DNA of 24,836 nucleotides from JAPOKJ01 sp043767985 (GCA_043767985.1 JAYVKZ010000095.1:1-24836); one strand, 5' to 3'. Numbered from the stretch's first letter, positions 15,014-24,279 are shown. The notes: generated by a model from the letters alone, not told the origin. Numbers and translations are program-made.

Positions 15014-16117
15014 TTGAACAACTCAACAACCTTGTATCGCAATAGCCTCGACGATTACTCCTTTGAACTCCCCAGCGAGCTCATCGCCCAGACCCCTGCG
15101 CGCAATCGTAGCGAATCGCGTCTGCTCCTCGTGGAGCCGACCTTGCGCGACGCGTACTTTGCGCAACTCAGCGCGCATTTGAACGAGAACGATTTACTGG
15201 TTTTCAACGACAGCCGTGTCATTAAGGCCAGACTATTAGGGTACAAAAGCAGCGGCGGGCAGATCGAGGCGCTGGTTGAAAGAACGCTCAATGATCACGA
15301 GGCCCTGGTTCAGTTAAAGGCCAGCAAAAAGCCTAGACCCGGTTCGCTACTTTACTTTGCCTTGAGCACCGCAATGGCGTGCAAAGCCAAGGTCATTGGT
15401 CGGCAGGGAGAGTTCTTCCACATAGCGTTTGAACAACCTGTCTTAGAGGTGTTGGAGAAGGTAGGCAGCCTACCCTTGCCCCCCTACATTGAGCACCGTC
15501 CGACCGCGTCGGATGAAAACCGCTACCAAACCGTTTACGCCAAGCACGACGGCTCGGTGGCGGCGCCCACGGCCGGACTACACTTTGATGACGCGCTTTT
15601 CGCCGCTTTGGACGCCAAGGGCGTCCAGCGAAGCTTCGTCACCTTGCATGTCGGCGCAGGCACCTTTCAGCCGGTGCGTACCACCAATCTTGATGAGCAC
15701 CAGATGCATAGCGAGCGTTTCCAAGTCGAGGAGGCTTGCGCGCGAGCCATCTCGCAGGCACGCCGCTCGGGAGGCCGTGTCTTCGCGGTCGGCACGACCA
15801 GCTTACGAACTTTAGAGAGTGCCGCCGCCCGCCAAAACAGCAGCGGCGAGTTGAGCCCCTGCCAAGGAGAAACTGATTTATTCATTCGCCCCGGTTACCA
15901 GTTTCGAATCGTTGACGGCCTAATCACTAATTTCCATCTGCCAAAATCCACGCTCCTCATGCTGGTGAGTGCCTTTGCAGGCTATGAAACAATACGTGCA
16001 GCCTATGCACATGCCATCGCGGAACGCTACCGTTTCTTCAGCTATGGCGATGCGATGTTGCTTACCCGTGCATCCTCATCAAGCGCCACATCCAGCGCCC
16101 CTTCAGTCGCCTCTTAA
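15014..16117 (+). CDS. queA: S-adenosylmethionine:tRNA ribosyltransferase-isomerase
   Basis: QueA transfers and rearranges the ribosyl part of SAM onto preQ1 in tRNA to give epoxyqueuosine (tRNAs with GUN anticodons). The 367-residue protein shows the family segments YSFELPSELIAQTP near the start, LLVFNDSRVIKARL, AAPTAGLHF, FVTLHVGAGTFQPVR and TNFHLPKSTLLMLVSAF. No in-frame ATG precedes the conserved start: the frame is closed by TAG at 14966, and only TTG at 15014 or TTG at 15032 is available, neither with a clear Shine-Dalgarno. A short Ser/Ala-rich tail (about residues 352-367) extends the C-terminus. tgt follows after 13 bp. Confidence 0.95.
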   Translation: MNNSTTLYRNSLDDYSFELPSELIAQTPARNRSESRLLLVEPTLRDAYFAQLSAHLNENDLLVFNDSRVIKARLLGYKSSGGQIEALVERTLNDHEALVQLKASKKPRPGSLLYFALSTAMACKAKVIGRQGEFFHIAFEQPVLEVLEKVGSLPLPPYIEHRPTASDENRYQTVYAKHDGSVAAPTAGLHFDDALFAALDAKGVQRSFVTLHVGAGTFQPVRTTNLDEHQMHSERFQVEEACARAISQARRSGGRVFAVGTTSLRTLESAAARQNSSGELSPCQGETDLFIRPGYQFRIVDGLITNFHLPKSTLLMLVSAFAGYETIRAAYAHAIAERYRFFSYGDAMLLTRASSSSATSSAPSVAS

Positions 16118-16130
16118 CGAATAGCGCTCC

Positions 16131-17261
16131 ATGCTCAAATTTGACCTCCTAAAAACTGACGGACTTGCAAGGCGCGGCACCCTCACCTTAAATCACGGCG
16201 TGGTGCAAACGCCCATCTTTATGCCGGTCGGAACCTACGGTGCCGTCAAAGCCATGGCGCCGCGCGAGCTTGAAGAGATCAAGGCTCAAATCATTCTCGG
16301 CAACACCTTCCATTTGTGGTTACGCCCAGGAGTCGATGTTATTTCGCGCTTCAAGGGCTTGCATGACTTCAACGGTTGGCACAAACCAATTCTCACCGAC
16401 TCAGGCGGTTTCCAAGTGTGGAGCCTCGGCGCGCTTCGTAAAATCTCGGAAGAAGGCGTGAAGTTCAACTCTCCGATCAACGGTGACAAGCTCTTTCTCT
16501 CACCGGAGATCTCCACGCAAATTCAGCACACTCTGAACTCCGACATCGTCATGATTTTCGATGAGTGCACGCCCTACGAGGTCGGCGGCAAGATTGTGGG
16601 GGAGATTGAGGCCGCAACCTCGATGCGCCTTAGCCTGCGCTGGGCGCAACGCTCACGCAATGAATTCGTGCGCCTCGAGAACCAGAATGCCCAATTCGGT
16701 ATCGTTCAAGGCGGCATGTTTGAGCGCCTGCGTGATGAATCGCGCGAGGCACTGGAAGCCATGAACTTTGAAGGCTATGCCATCGGGGGTCTAAGCGTCG
16801 GCGAGCCCAAGGAAGACATGATGCGCATCTTGGCCCACACCGCCCCCCAACTCCCCGCCAACAAGCCGCGCTACCTGATGGGTGTGGGCACGCCGGAGGA
16901 TTTGGTTGCAGGCGTGGCAAACGGGATCGATATGTTCGATTGCGTGATGCCCACCCGCAATGCGCGCAATGGCTGGCTGTTCACCCGCCTGGGCGACCTC
17001 AAACTTAAGAATGCCAAGTTTAAAGACGACACCCGTCCGATTCAGGCCCATTGCGAGTGCTATGCCTGCAAGAACTTCTCGCGCGCCTATATTCATCACT
17101 TGCAAAAAATCAATGAGATCTTGGGCGCTCGATTGGCGACGATTCACAACTTGCATTACTACTTGAACTTAATGCAGGAGATTCGAGATGCGATAGAGCG
17201 CGGCAGCTATTCCGCTTTCGCGGCCCAGTTTGCAAAGGATCGTGCAAGCGGCGTTGATTAG
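16131..17261 (+). CDS. tgt: tRNA-guanine transglycosylase
   Basis: Tgt exchanges guanine 34 for preQ1 in tRNAs for Asp, Asn, His and Tyr, the step before QueA. The 376-residue TIM-barrel protein has Asp90 in TDSGGFQ (general acid/base), the IVQGGMF and IGGLSVGEPKEDM base-binding segments, GIDMFDCVMPTRNARNG carrying the nucleophilic Asp, and the zinc site Cys308, Cys310, Cys313 and a His at 322-323 (CECYACKNFSRAYIHH). Length is normal. It lies 13 bp after queA and is surely cotranscribed with it. Confidence 0.97.
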   Translation: MLKFDLLKTDGLARRGTLTLNHGVVQTPIFMPVGTYGAVKAMAPRELEEIKAQIILGNTFHLWLRPGVDVISRFKGLHDFNGWHKPILTDSGGFQVWSLGALRKISEEGVKFNSPINGDKLFLSPEISTQIQHTLNSDIVMIFDECTPYEVGGKIVGEIEAATSMRLSLRWAQRSRNEFVRLENQNAQFGIVQGGMFERLRDESREALEAMNFEGYAIGGLSVGEPKEDMMRILAHTAPQLPANKPRYLMGVGTPEDLVAGVANGIDMFDCVMPTRNARNGWLFTRLGDLKLKNAKFKDDTRPIQAHCECYACKNFSRAYIHHLQKINEILGARLATIHNLHYYLNLMQEIRDAIERGSYSAFAAQFAKDRASGVD

Positions 17262-17390
17262 TGCATCAGGCCTTAAGCGAGCTGACTTGAGAATCTGGTT
17301 TTCGCCCCAAGGTTCCCAAGTATCTCGGCAGGGCGGCGAAGCACAACATAAGTCCTCCATCCAAAGCCGTACGCATCGGAGCTAGTAACA

Positions 17391-18194
17391 ATGACCCAAT
17401 CCAGACTTCCAACGTATTTCATCTCCCATGGCGGAGGCCCTTGGCCATGGGTCCCAGAAATGCGTGCCGACCTAAAAGTCCTGGAGGCTTCGCTAGCCGA
17501 TATTCCAAAACAACTTACGAGCACGCCTAAGGCGATTCTCGTGATCTCCGGCCACTGGGAGGAAAGCGGCTTCGATGTCATGAGCCACCCTCACCCGCCG
17601 ATGGTCTATGACTACTACGGCTTTCCCGACTACACCTATCGCATTCAATACCCGGCCCAAGGTCATCCGCCTCTCGCGGCCCGAACCCTTGAGTTGATCC
17701 AGGCGGCGGGCCTCCAGGCCAAACTCAATCCGGAGCAGGGTTTTGATCACGGTACGTTTGCGCCCTTGTTTGTCATGTACCCGAAGGCCGATATGCCCAT
17801 TTTTCAGGTGGCGCTCAACGCCAACCTCAATCCTCAGGCTCATTGGGAATTAGGACGTGCCTTAAGCCCACTTCGCGACGAAGGGGTACTCATCGTGGGG
17901 AGCGGCTTGAGTTACCACAACCTTCGCAGCTTCGGCCCGCAAGCCAAAGTCCCCTCCAAGGCCTTCGACGACTGGATGCAAGAAACCTTGCTGACAAGCG
18001 CCCCCTCTGAGCGACAAGCACGACTCTGGGCCTGGACCGATGCGCCCTACGCGCGTCAATGCCACCCACGCGAGGAACATTTGATTCCCCTGATGGCCGC
18101 ACTCGGGGCGGCTGCAGACGATGCCGCAACCTGCATATATCACGAGGAAGGCATGCGCGGTGGTGTGGTTGCCTCAAGCTTTCGCTTCGGTTAG
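17391..18194 (+). CDS. DODA-type extradiol ring-cleavage dioxygenase (LigB superfamily)
   Basis: This 267-residue protein belongs to the class III extradiol dioxygenase family that includes 4,5-DOPA dioxygenase and E. coli YgiD. Metal ligands are probably His13 (ISHGGGP), His55 (SGHWE) and His230 (REEHLIPL), with His120 (GFDHGTFAP) and His176 (LSYHNL) as conserved active-site residues. It is expected to open a catecholic ring in the cytoplasm; the natural substrate is unknown. GGAG 9 bases before ATG 17391 supports the start. It sits 129 bp after tgt and 53 bp before yajC, splitting the usual queA-tgt-yajC-secDF order. Confidence 0.9.
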   Translation: MTQSRLPTYFISHGGGPWPWVPEMRADLKVLEASLADIPKQLTSTPKAILVISGHWEESGFDVMSHPHPPMVYDYYGFPDYTYRIQYPAQGHPPLAARTLELIQAAGLQAKLNPEQGFDHGTFAPLFVMYPKADMPIFQVALNANLNPQAHWELGRALSPLRDEGVLIVGSGLSYHNLRSFGPQAKVPSKAFDDWMQETLLTSAPSERQARLWAWTDAPYARQCHPREEHLIPLMAALGAAADDAATCIYHEEGMRGGVVASSFRFG

Positions 18195-18239
18195 GGCTTT
18201 TTCTCCAAGACTTTATAATGGAGGGTTAATCAAAGGAGG
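18191..18239 (+). promoter_or_regulatory. Candidate promoter and strong ribosome binding site of yajC
   Basis: TATAAT at 18214-18219 overlaps a weak -35 (TTAGGG, 18191-18196, 17 bp spacing) at the end of the dioxygenase gene. AAGGAGG at 18233-18239 lies 8 bases before the yajC ATG. This could give yajC-secDF a promoter separate from queA-tgt. Confidence 0.45.
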
Positions 18240-18247
18240 AATTCATT

Positions 18248-18568
18248 ATGTGGATATCAAACGCCTACGCCCAAGCCGCCGGTGGCTCGATGGAACAGCA
18301 AATCATGGGGTTTTTGCCCATCATCCTGATGTTTGTCGTGCTTTACTTTCTGATGATTCGTCCGCAAATGAAGCGCGCCAAAGACCATAAAGCCATGCTC
18401 GAAACCCTCAAAAAGGGCGATGAGGTCGTCTCCGGCAGCGGCATCGTGGGCAAAATCACTAAAGTGGGCGAGAGCTATATCACCCTAGAGGTGGGTAATG
18501 GCGAGATGCATTTCCAAAAGGGCGCGATACAAACCTTGCTGCCCAACGGCACCATCAAATCTATCTAA
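18248..18568 (+). CDS. yajC: Preprotein translocase subunit YajC
   Basis: This 106-residue single-span membrane protein belongs to the SecD-SecF-YajC accessory complex of the Sec translocon. A transmembrane helix at about residues 20-41 (FLPIILMFVVLYFLMIRPQ) is followed by a conserved cytoplasmic domain with LKKGDEVVSGSGIVGKITKV. The short N-terminal stretch rich in Ala, Gln and Gly is typical. A near-consensus Shine-Dalgarno fixes the start at 18248. secD follows 51 bp later. Confidence 0.97.
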   Translation: MWISNAYAQAAGGSMEQQIMGFLPIILMFVVLYFLMIRPQMKRAKDHKAMLETLKKGDEVVSGSGIVGKITKVGESYITLEVGNGEMHFQKGAIQTLLPNGTIKSI

Positions 18569-18619
18569 GCTTGACCCCTGTCAGCCCGAACTTAGCCTGT
18601 ACCGAAAGCGATTCTTCTC

Positions 18620-20488
18620 ATGAACCGATATCCCGCCTGGAAGTACGCGATCATCATCGCTGTGCTGCTGTTTGGCCTGATCTATACCCTGCCTAACTTT
18701 TTCGGCGAAACCCCTGCGGTGCAGGTGTCCAGTGGCAAGGTAACAATCAAGCTCGATAGCAGCCTGATGGCTAAGGTGGAGGAGGCTCTGAAGAAAGAAA
18801 GCGTCAGCGCCGACGCAATTCTTTTTGACGGTAATTCGGTCAAAGCCAAGTTTAAAGATAACGACACCCAGGCCAAGGCTAAGGACGTCCTCAGCAAGGC
18901 CCTAAATCCCGTGGCGGACGACCCGACCTATGTGGTCGCCCTAAATCTTCTCCCTGCCTCGCCGTCCTGGCTCTCCAGCCTGCATGCCTTACCGATGTAT
19001 TTAGGCTTGGATTTACGAGGTGGCGTGCATTTTCTGCTGCAGGTGGACATGAAATCAGCGCTGAGTAAGCGCCTCGATAGCTTGGTAGGCGATGTTCGCA
19101 CCAGTTTGCGTGACAAAAACATTCGCCACTCTGGCATTACTCGTTTGGGCGAGAGCATCGAGATTAATTTCCGAGATGCTGAGACCTTAGCGAAGGCCAA
19201 GACCCTGCTCTCCGATCAACTTCAAGATCTCGACTTTGTGCAAGCTCCAGGTAACAGCGGCGAACCTAAGTTAGTCGCCAACTTTAAGCCGACGGCCATC
19301 AAGACCGTGCAGGATAATGCTCTGAAGCAAAACATCACCACCCTGAGCAATCGCGTTAACGCTTTAGGTGTATCTGAGCCGGTCATTCAACAACAAGGTG
19401 CTGACCGAATCGTGGTGCAACTTGCCGGTGTTCAAGATCCTGCCAAGGCTAAGGAAATTCTCGGCCGCACAGCGACCTTAGAGCTTCGCATGGTGTGCGA
19501 GAGCCCTGAGGAAATTGCCGCCTTGACGAACGGCACGGTACCCTTTGGTTGCGAAAAATACTCCGAGAAGGGCAGTCAGCCGATTCTTGTGCGCAAGCAA
19601 GTGATGCTCACAGGCGAAAGCCTGACCGATGCCCAGGCCGGCTTTGACAATCAAACCCAAGAGGCCGCCGTGCACTTAAGCCTCGATGCCAAGGGCTCAC
19701 GTATTTTCAAAGACCTCACCCGCGAAAATATCGGTAAGCGCATGGCGATTTTGCTGGTCGAAAAAGGCAAGGGCGAAGTCGTGACTGCGCCGGTAATTCG
19801 TAGCGAAATTGGCGGTGGCCGGGTGCAAATCTCGGGCCGCATGACCACCATGGAAGCCACTGACACCGCGCTCCTCTTACGCGCAGGCGCTCTGGCCGCA
19901 CCGATGGACATTATCGAAGAACGCACCATCGGCCCCAGCCTCGGTAAAGAAAATATTGATAAAGGCTTCAAGAGTGTGACCTATGGCTTTATGGCCATTG
20001 CCGCCTTCATGATCATGTACTACATGCTCTTCGGCGTTTTTTCCACGCTCGCCTTGGCCTTCAACCTCTTGCTGCTCGTGGCTCTCCTGTCCTTACTACA
20101 GGCCACCCTCACCTTGCCGGGCATTGCGGCGATCGCGCTCACCCTCGGTATGGCGATTGACTCCAACGTGCTGATCAATGAGCGAATAAGAGAAGAGTTG
20201 CGCAACGGCGCCACACCGCAGGCCGCGATTTCGGTCGGCTATGAGCGTGCCTGGGGCACGATTCTCGACTCCAACGTCACCACGCTCATTGCGGGCTTGG
20301 CCTTGCTCGCCTTTGGCTCCGGCCCGGTGCGCGGCTTTGCGGTGGTGCACTGCCTAGGCATCATGACGTCGATGTTCTCTGCCGTCTTCTTCTCCCGTGG
20401 CCTCGTGAACCTCTGGTACGGCGCCAAGAAAAAACTCTCAGGCTTGTCGATTGGGCAAATCTGGAAGCCGGACTTGCAAAAGTCCTAA
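18620..20488 (+). CDS. secD: Protein translocase subunit SecD
   Basis: SecD uses the proton motive force, with SecF, to drive late steps of protein export across the inner membrane. The 622-residue protein has an N-terminal helix (about 8-26), the LGLDLRGGVHFLLQVD motif near residue 130, a large periplasmic region, then five C-terminal helices from about residue 450. The conserved AIDSNVLINERIREEL motif lies between helices in that part. Length and order match proteobacterial SecD. It has a weak ribosome binding site and lies between yajC and secF on the same strand. Confidence 0.98.
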   Translation: MNRYPAWKYAIIIAVLLFGLIYTLPNFFGETPAVQVSSGKVTIKLDSSLMAKVEEALKKESVSADAILFDGNSVKAKFKDNDTQAKAKDVLSKALNPVADDPTYVVALNLLPASPSWLSSLHALPMYLGLDLRGGVHFLLQVDMKSALSKRLDSLVGDVRTSLRDKNIRHSGITRLGESIEINFRDAETLAKAKTLLSDQLQDLDFVQAPGNSGEPKLVANFKPTAIKTVQDNALKQNITTLSNRVNALGVSEPVIQQQGADRIVVQLAGVQDPAKAKEILGRTATLELRMVCESPEEIAALTNGTVPFGCEKYSEKGSQPILVRKQVMLTGESLTDAQAGFDNQTQEAAVHLSLDAKGSRIFKDLTRENIGKRMAILLVEKGKGEVVTAPVIRSEIGGGRVQISGRMTTMEATDTALLLRAGALAAPMDIIEERTIGPSLGKENIDKGFKSVTYGFMAIAAFMIMYYMLFGVFSTLALAFNLLLLVALLSLLQATLTLPGIAAIALTLGMAIDSNVLINERIREELRNGATPQAAISVGYERAWGTILDSNVTTLIAGLALLAFGSGPVRGFAVVHCLGIMTSMFSAVFFSRGLVNLWYGAKKKLSGLSIGQIWKPDLQKS

Positions 20489-20536
20489 GCCTTCCACCCC
20501 TCGCCCAGTAATCGCCTAGCTTAAAAGAAAGTCGCT

Positions 20537-21475
20537 ATGGAATTTTTTAGAATCAAGCGTGACATTCCGTTCATGAAGAACGCTCTCGCGTTCAATGCGG
20601 TGTCACTCCTTACGTTTTTACTAGCAGTGTTTTTCCTCGTCTCGCGCGGTCTGCATTTCTCCATTGAGTTCACCGGCGGCACCGTGATGGAGGTGGCCTA
20701 CAAGCAAACCGCCAACATCGAGGCGGTGAGGAAAACGGTTGAAACGCTTGGTTATACCGACTCCCAGGTACAAAACTTTGGTACCTCGCGCGACGTCATG
20801 ATTCGCCTGCCACTCAAGCCGGGTTTCACATCCGCCAAGCAGTCCGACGAAGTGATGGCCGCGCTGGAGAAAGCAACGCCTGGGGTTGAAAAACGCCGCG
20901 TAGAGTTTGTAGGACCCCAAGTCGGCAAAGAACTGGCCACCGATGGCGCACTCGCCTTGTTGGTGGTGGTGATCGGCATCATGATCTACCTTGCCTTTCG
21001 CTTCGAGTGGAAGTTCGCCGTGGCCGGCATTATTGCCAACTTGCACGATGTAATCATCATCCTGGGCTTCTTCGCATTCTTTCAATGGGAGTTTTCACTC
21101 TCAGTCTTGGCCGCTGTGTTGGCCGTGTTGGGCTACTCCGTGAACGAATCAGTCGTGATTTTTGATCGAATTCGCGAGAACTTCCGCAAGATGCGTAAAG
21201 CCAGCACCACCGAGGTGATTGACAATGCCATTACCTCTACCATGTCCCGCACCATCATTACTCACGGCTCCACCCAGATGATGGTGCTGTCCATGCTCTT
21301 GTTTGGCGGGCCAACCTTGCACTACTTTGCCTTGGCGCTCACCATTGGCATTTTGTTTGGTATCTACTCCTCGGTGTTCGTAGCGGCCGCGATTGCCATG
21401 TGGCTCGGCGTCAAGCGTGAAGATTTGATCAAACCTGTGGTTAAAAAAGAAGGTGCTGAAGCGGAATTACCTTAG
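20537..21475 (+). CDS. secF: Protein translocase subunit SecF
   Basis: SecF is the partner of SecD in the Sec accessory complex. The 312-residue protein has a first helix at about residues 15-37, the IEFTGGTVMEV motif, a short periplasmic domain, and five C-terminal helices. GYSVNESVVIFDRIRENFR is the conserved SecF signature, with Asp in the same functional position as in SecD. It starts 48 bp after secD. The last gene of the export operon may be followed by readthrough into the cytochrome b gene 86 bp on. Confidence 0.98.
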   Translation: MEFFRIKRDIPFMKNALAFNAVSLLTFLLAVFFLVSRGLHFSIEFTGGTVMEVAYKQTANIEAVRKTVETLGYTDSQVQNFGTSRDVMIRLPLKPGFTSAKQSDEVMAALEKATPGVEKRRVEFVGPQVGKELATDGALALLVVVIGIMIYLAFRFEWKFAVAGIIANLHDVIIILGFFAFFQWEFSLSVLAAVLAVLGYSVNESVVIFDRIRENFRKMRKASTTEVIDNAITSTMSRTIITHGSTQMMVLSMLLFGGPTLHYFALALTIGILFGIYSSVFVAAAIAMWLGVKREDLIKPVVKKEGAEAELP

Positions 21476-21561
21476 CCCGAGCGACTTTACGAGACCGAAG
21501 TCGCACAGTAGAATTTGCGGAACTAATTGCCACGTAACCACCCCTCTACTAGGATTGGCTG

Positions 21562-22140
21562 ATGCAAAAAATCTACGTTTGGGACCTACCGCTTCGCATT
21601 TTCCACTGGGGCCTGGTGATTTGCGTGCTCGGCTCAATCATCACGGGAAGCTTAGGCGGTAACAGCTTTATTTGGCACTTCCGCTTCGGTTATTGCGTGA
21701 TTGGCCTCCTTGCGTTTCGTATTGTGTGGGGCTTTGCAGGGTCAACCTACTCCAAATTTAGCAGCTTCCCACCCTCGCCGGGCCGGGCCATTTCCTACCT
21801 AAAGGGAGAACCATCTCTGGGCGTCAGCGTCGATGAAAAGAAGGCAGCTCATCTTGGGCACAACCCCCTAGGCGCATTCTCGGTCTACGCTATTTTGCTT
21901 GCGCTCATTTTTCAAGTGAGCACGGGCCTTTTTGCCAACGACGCGATCATGTGGGACGGTCCTCTTCGAAACTACGTCAGTAATGACACAAGCGATTTAC
22001 TGACCACGCTGCATAAGATCAACCGTGTGGTCTTGTTCGCGCTCATTGGGCTACACCTATTGGCGATGGCTTTTTATACCTGGGTCAAAAAAGAACCCTT
22101 GGTAGGAGCAATGGTCTCGGGCTACAAAAAAAGCGAGTGA
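21562..22140 (+). CDS. Cytochrome b561-type diheme membrane protein
   Basis: This 192-residue protein has four predicted transmembrane helices and heme-ligand histidines in the b561/Ni-hydrogenase cytochrome b pattern: His15 (LRIFHWGL), His in SFIWHFRFGY, His in LLTTLHKINR and His in ALIGLHLLAM. It opens with VWDLPLRIFHW, the usual start of this family, and carries electrons in the inner membrane, probably between quinol and a periplasmic acceptor. AGGA ahead of ATG 21562 supports the start. The facing cytochrome c' gene is a plausible partner, as the two are often neighbours in betaproteobacteria. Confidence 0.92.
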   Translation: MQKIYVWDLPLRIFHWGLVICVLGSIITGSLGGNSFIWHFRFGYCVIGLLAFRIVWGFAGSTYSKFSSFPPSPGRAISYLKGEPSLGVSVDEKKAAHLGHNPLGAFSVYAILLALIFQVSTGLFANDAIMWDGPLRNYVSNDTSDLLTTLHKINRVVLFALIGLHLLAMAFYTWVKKEPLVGAMVSGYKKSE

Positions 22141-22187
22141 ATTAAATTCGTGCGCCGCAGAGGTGACACCCTCCGATCTACGACAAA

Positions 22188-22213
22188 AAAATGGGGGCCG
22201 AAGCCCCTATTTT
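22188..22213. terminator. Bidirectional rho-independent terminator
   Basis: An 11-bp stem, AAAATGGGGGC (22188-22198) with GCCCCTATTTT (22203-22213) and one G-T wobble, closes a CGAA loop. A and T runs flank it, so it can terminate both the cytochrome b transcript and the convergent cytochrome c' transcript. Confidence 0.88.
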
Positions 22214-22241
22214 CATTAAAACCCGACATTCAATAAGCATC

Positions 22242-22700
22242 TCAATTCGTCTGGCGATACTTATCGTGGCAATTCTTACAAGCCCCACCAGTAGCACCAA
22301 CCTGCGCCTTCAAGCTATCTAAATTACCAGCAGCGGCCGGCAACTTATCCAACTCGGCCTCGGCCTTTTCATGCAGAGCCTTAAAGTCGGCCATATTGGC
22401 GCCGATGTCGCCCTTCACTTTGGCGGGTGCTGCAAACGAACTCGCAACAAAGCCTTCCCAAGGGAGGTGGCCCACGGTGGCGGCAATCTTGGCGGACTCT
22501 TGCGCTTTGGCTGCGTCATAGGGAATCGCACCACGAGCCATGCCTGCCAAACGACCAAAATGGGTGCCCATGACGGTGAGCGCAGATTGGCGATACTTGA
22601 TCGCATCCTCTGGTTTGGCGAACTGGGCCAACGAAACACTGGTAATCGCCAAGCCCGCAGCAAGTGCTAGGGCAGGCAGAACAATCGCTTTTACTTTCAT
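22242..22700 (-). CDS. Cytochrome c' (periplasmic, high-spin c-type heme)
   Basis: This 152-residue precursor has a Sec signal peptide (KVKAIVLPALALAAGLAITSVSLA), with likely cleavage before QFAKPEDAIKYRQSAL. The mature part is a four-helix bundle ending in the heme-binding CKNCH motif (Cys141, Cys144, His145), the C-terminal position typical of cytochrome c'. Such proteins bind NO and may protect against nitrosative stress. ATG at 22700 is chosen over the TTG at 22703 because GAGGAG lies 6 bases ahead of it. It converges on the b561 gene across the shared terminator. Confidence 0.95.
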   Translation of the reverse strand: MKVKAIVLPALALAAGLAITSVSLAQFAKPEDAIKYRQSALTVMGTHFGRLAGMARGAIPYDAAKAQESAKIAATVGHLPWEGFVASSFAAPAKVKGDIGANMADFKALHEKAEAELDKLPAAAGNLDSLKAQVGATGGACKNCHDKYRQTN

Positions 22701-22840
22701 CAATCACTCCTCTGGGATGTATGGGTTTGGCGCAAGCGGCAAGCCACCTTACCCTTTCCGCCAAGGACACAGTCTAGCAAGGAAATTAGACCCTTACATC
22801 CGACCTTGGTCGCTATTCGGAAATGATTTTTTGAGAGCGC

Positions 22841-24214
22841 CTAGACTGCCAGGGCGAGGTTGGTGGCTAAACCAACATAACTTCCGGGCGTCATTGCCAG
22901 TAAATCCTTTTTTACAGCGTCCGGCAAGGCCAGTTGGGCGATGAAAGTCTGTAGGTCCACCTGAGTGATGGGCCGCCCACGAGTAAACGCCTTCAATTGC
23001 TCATAAGGCTCGGGCAGGCCATAGCGACGCATGACGGTTTGAATTGGCTCCGCCAAAACCTCCCAGGCCATGTCAAGATCCGCAGCCAAGCGCTCCAGAT
23101 TGATCTCCAGCTTGTTCAAGCCGCGCAGGCAACTATCGTAGGACAACAAACAATACCCAAGCGCCACACCCATGTTGCGCAGCACCGTGGAATCGGTCAG
23201 GTCCCGTTGCCAGCGCGAGATTGGCAGCTTCTCCGAGAGGTGACGTAGCAAGGCGTTGGCCAAGCCCAGATTACCTTCGGAGTTCTCAAAATCAATCGGG
23301 TTGACTTTATGCGGCATAGTGGACGAACCAACTTCGCCATCTTTCAGCCTTTGCTTGAAATAGCCTAGCGACACGTAGCCCCAAATATCGCGATTGAAAT
23401 CGATCAAAATCGTGTTGGCTCGGGCAAAAGCATCGTAGAGGGCCGCCATGTAATCATGCGGTTCAATCTGTATGGTGTAGTCGTTTTGGCGCAGGCCCAG
23501 CGACTCAATTACTTTCTTGGATAAGGCCGGCCAATCAATTTCGGGATAGGCGCTGACGTGCGCATTAAAATTGCCGACCGCGCCATTCATTTTGGCGAGC
23601 ATCTCCACTTGGGCAATTGCTTGACGAGCCATCTTCAACCGCTGCACCACATTCGCAATTTCTTTGCCCACCGTGGTTGGGCTTGCCGTCTGGCCGTGGG
23701 TGCGAGACAACATCGGAACGGCTGCTAGTGTGTGGGCCATGTCCCGCAGCTTCTCAATGATGCTGTCCAAACTCGGAAGCATGACCTTTTCCCGCGCACC
23801 GGCCAACATCAGGGCGTGGGACATATTGTTGATGTCCTCCGAGGTGCAGGCAAAATGAATGAACTCGGTCGCTTGCTCTAGCTCCGCTTGGCCGGCCACG
23901 CTTTCTTTCAGAAAATATTCGATGGCTTTAACGTCATGGTTGGTGCGCGCTTCAATCGCTTTGATGCGGGTGGCTTGCACCATGCCAAAGCCTGAAACGA
24001 GGGCACACAAGAATGTACGTGAGGAATCACTAAGCGGCGTAAGCTCATGAAGTCCGGCATCAGAGAGTGCAATAAGCCATTCAACTTCGACCAACACGCG
24101 ATGACGCATCAGCGCAGCTTCGGAGAAGTAATCTTGTAGGGGTTTGGTCTTGGAGGCGTAGCGACCGTCGAGCGGCGAGATCGCTTGCAGCGGGTTGAGA
24201 GAATCTTGACTCAT
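22841..24214 (-). CDS. purB: Adenylosuccinate lyase
   Basis: PurB cleaves succinyl-AICAR and adenylosuccinate, two steps of purine synthesis. The 457-residue protein starts with ISPLDGRYASKTKPLQDYFSE, typical of the E. coli type, has the TSEDINNMSHALM and SRTHGQTASPTTVGKE catalytic segments, and the fumarase-superfamily signature GSSTMPHKVNPIDFENSEGN at about residues 297-316. Length matches the E. coli-type enzyme. The gene is divergent from the glutathione S-transferase gene with an 89-bp gap and reads toward cytochrome c'. Confidence 0.98.
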   Translation of the reverse strand: MSQDSLNPLQAISPLDGRYASKTKPLQDYFSEAALMRHRVLVEVEWLIALSDAGLHELTPLSDSSRTFLCALVSGFGMVQATRIKAIEARTNHDVKAIEYFLKESVAGQAELEQATEFIHFACTSEDINNMSHALMLAGAREKVMLPSLDSIIEKLRDMAHTLAAVPMLSRTHGQTASPTTVGKEIANVVQRLKMARQAIAQVEMLAKMNGAVGNFNAHVSAYPEIDWPALSKKVIESLGLRQNDYTIQIEPHDYMAALYDAFARANTILIDFNRDIWGYVSLGYFKQRLKDGEVGSSTMPHKVNPIDFENSEGNLGLANALLRHLSEKLPISRWQRDLTDSTVLRNMGVALGYCLLSYDSCLRGLNKLEINLERLAADLDMAWEVLAEPIQTVMRRYGLPEPYEQLKAFTRGRPITQVDLQTFIAQLALPDAVKKDLLAMTPGSYVGLATNLALAV

Positions 24215-24279
24215 GAATGATCTACAGCAAAAAACAAAAATGGGGGCGCGCAGGCCATGCCGAGCGAGGCACCGTTTGA

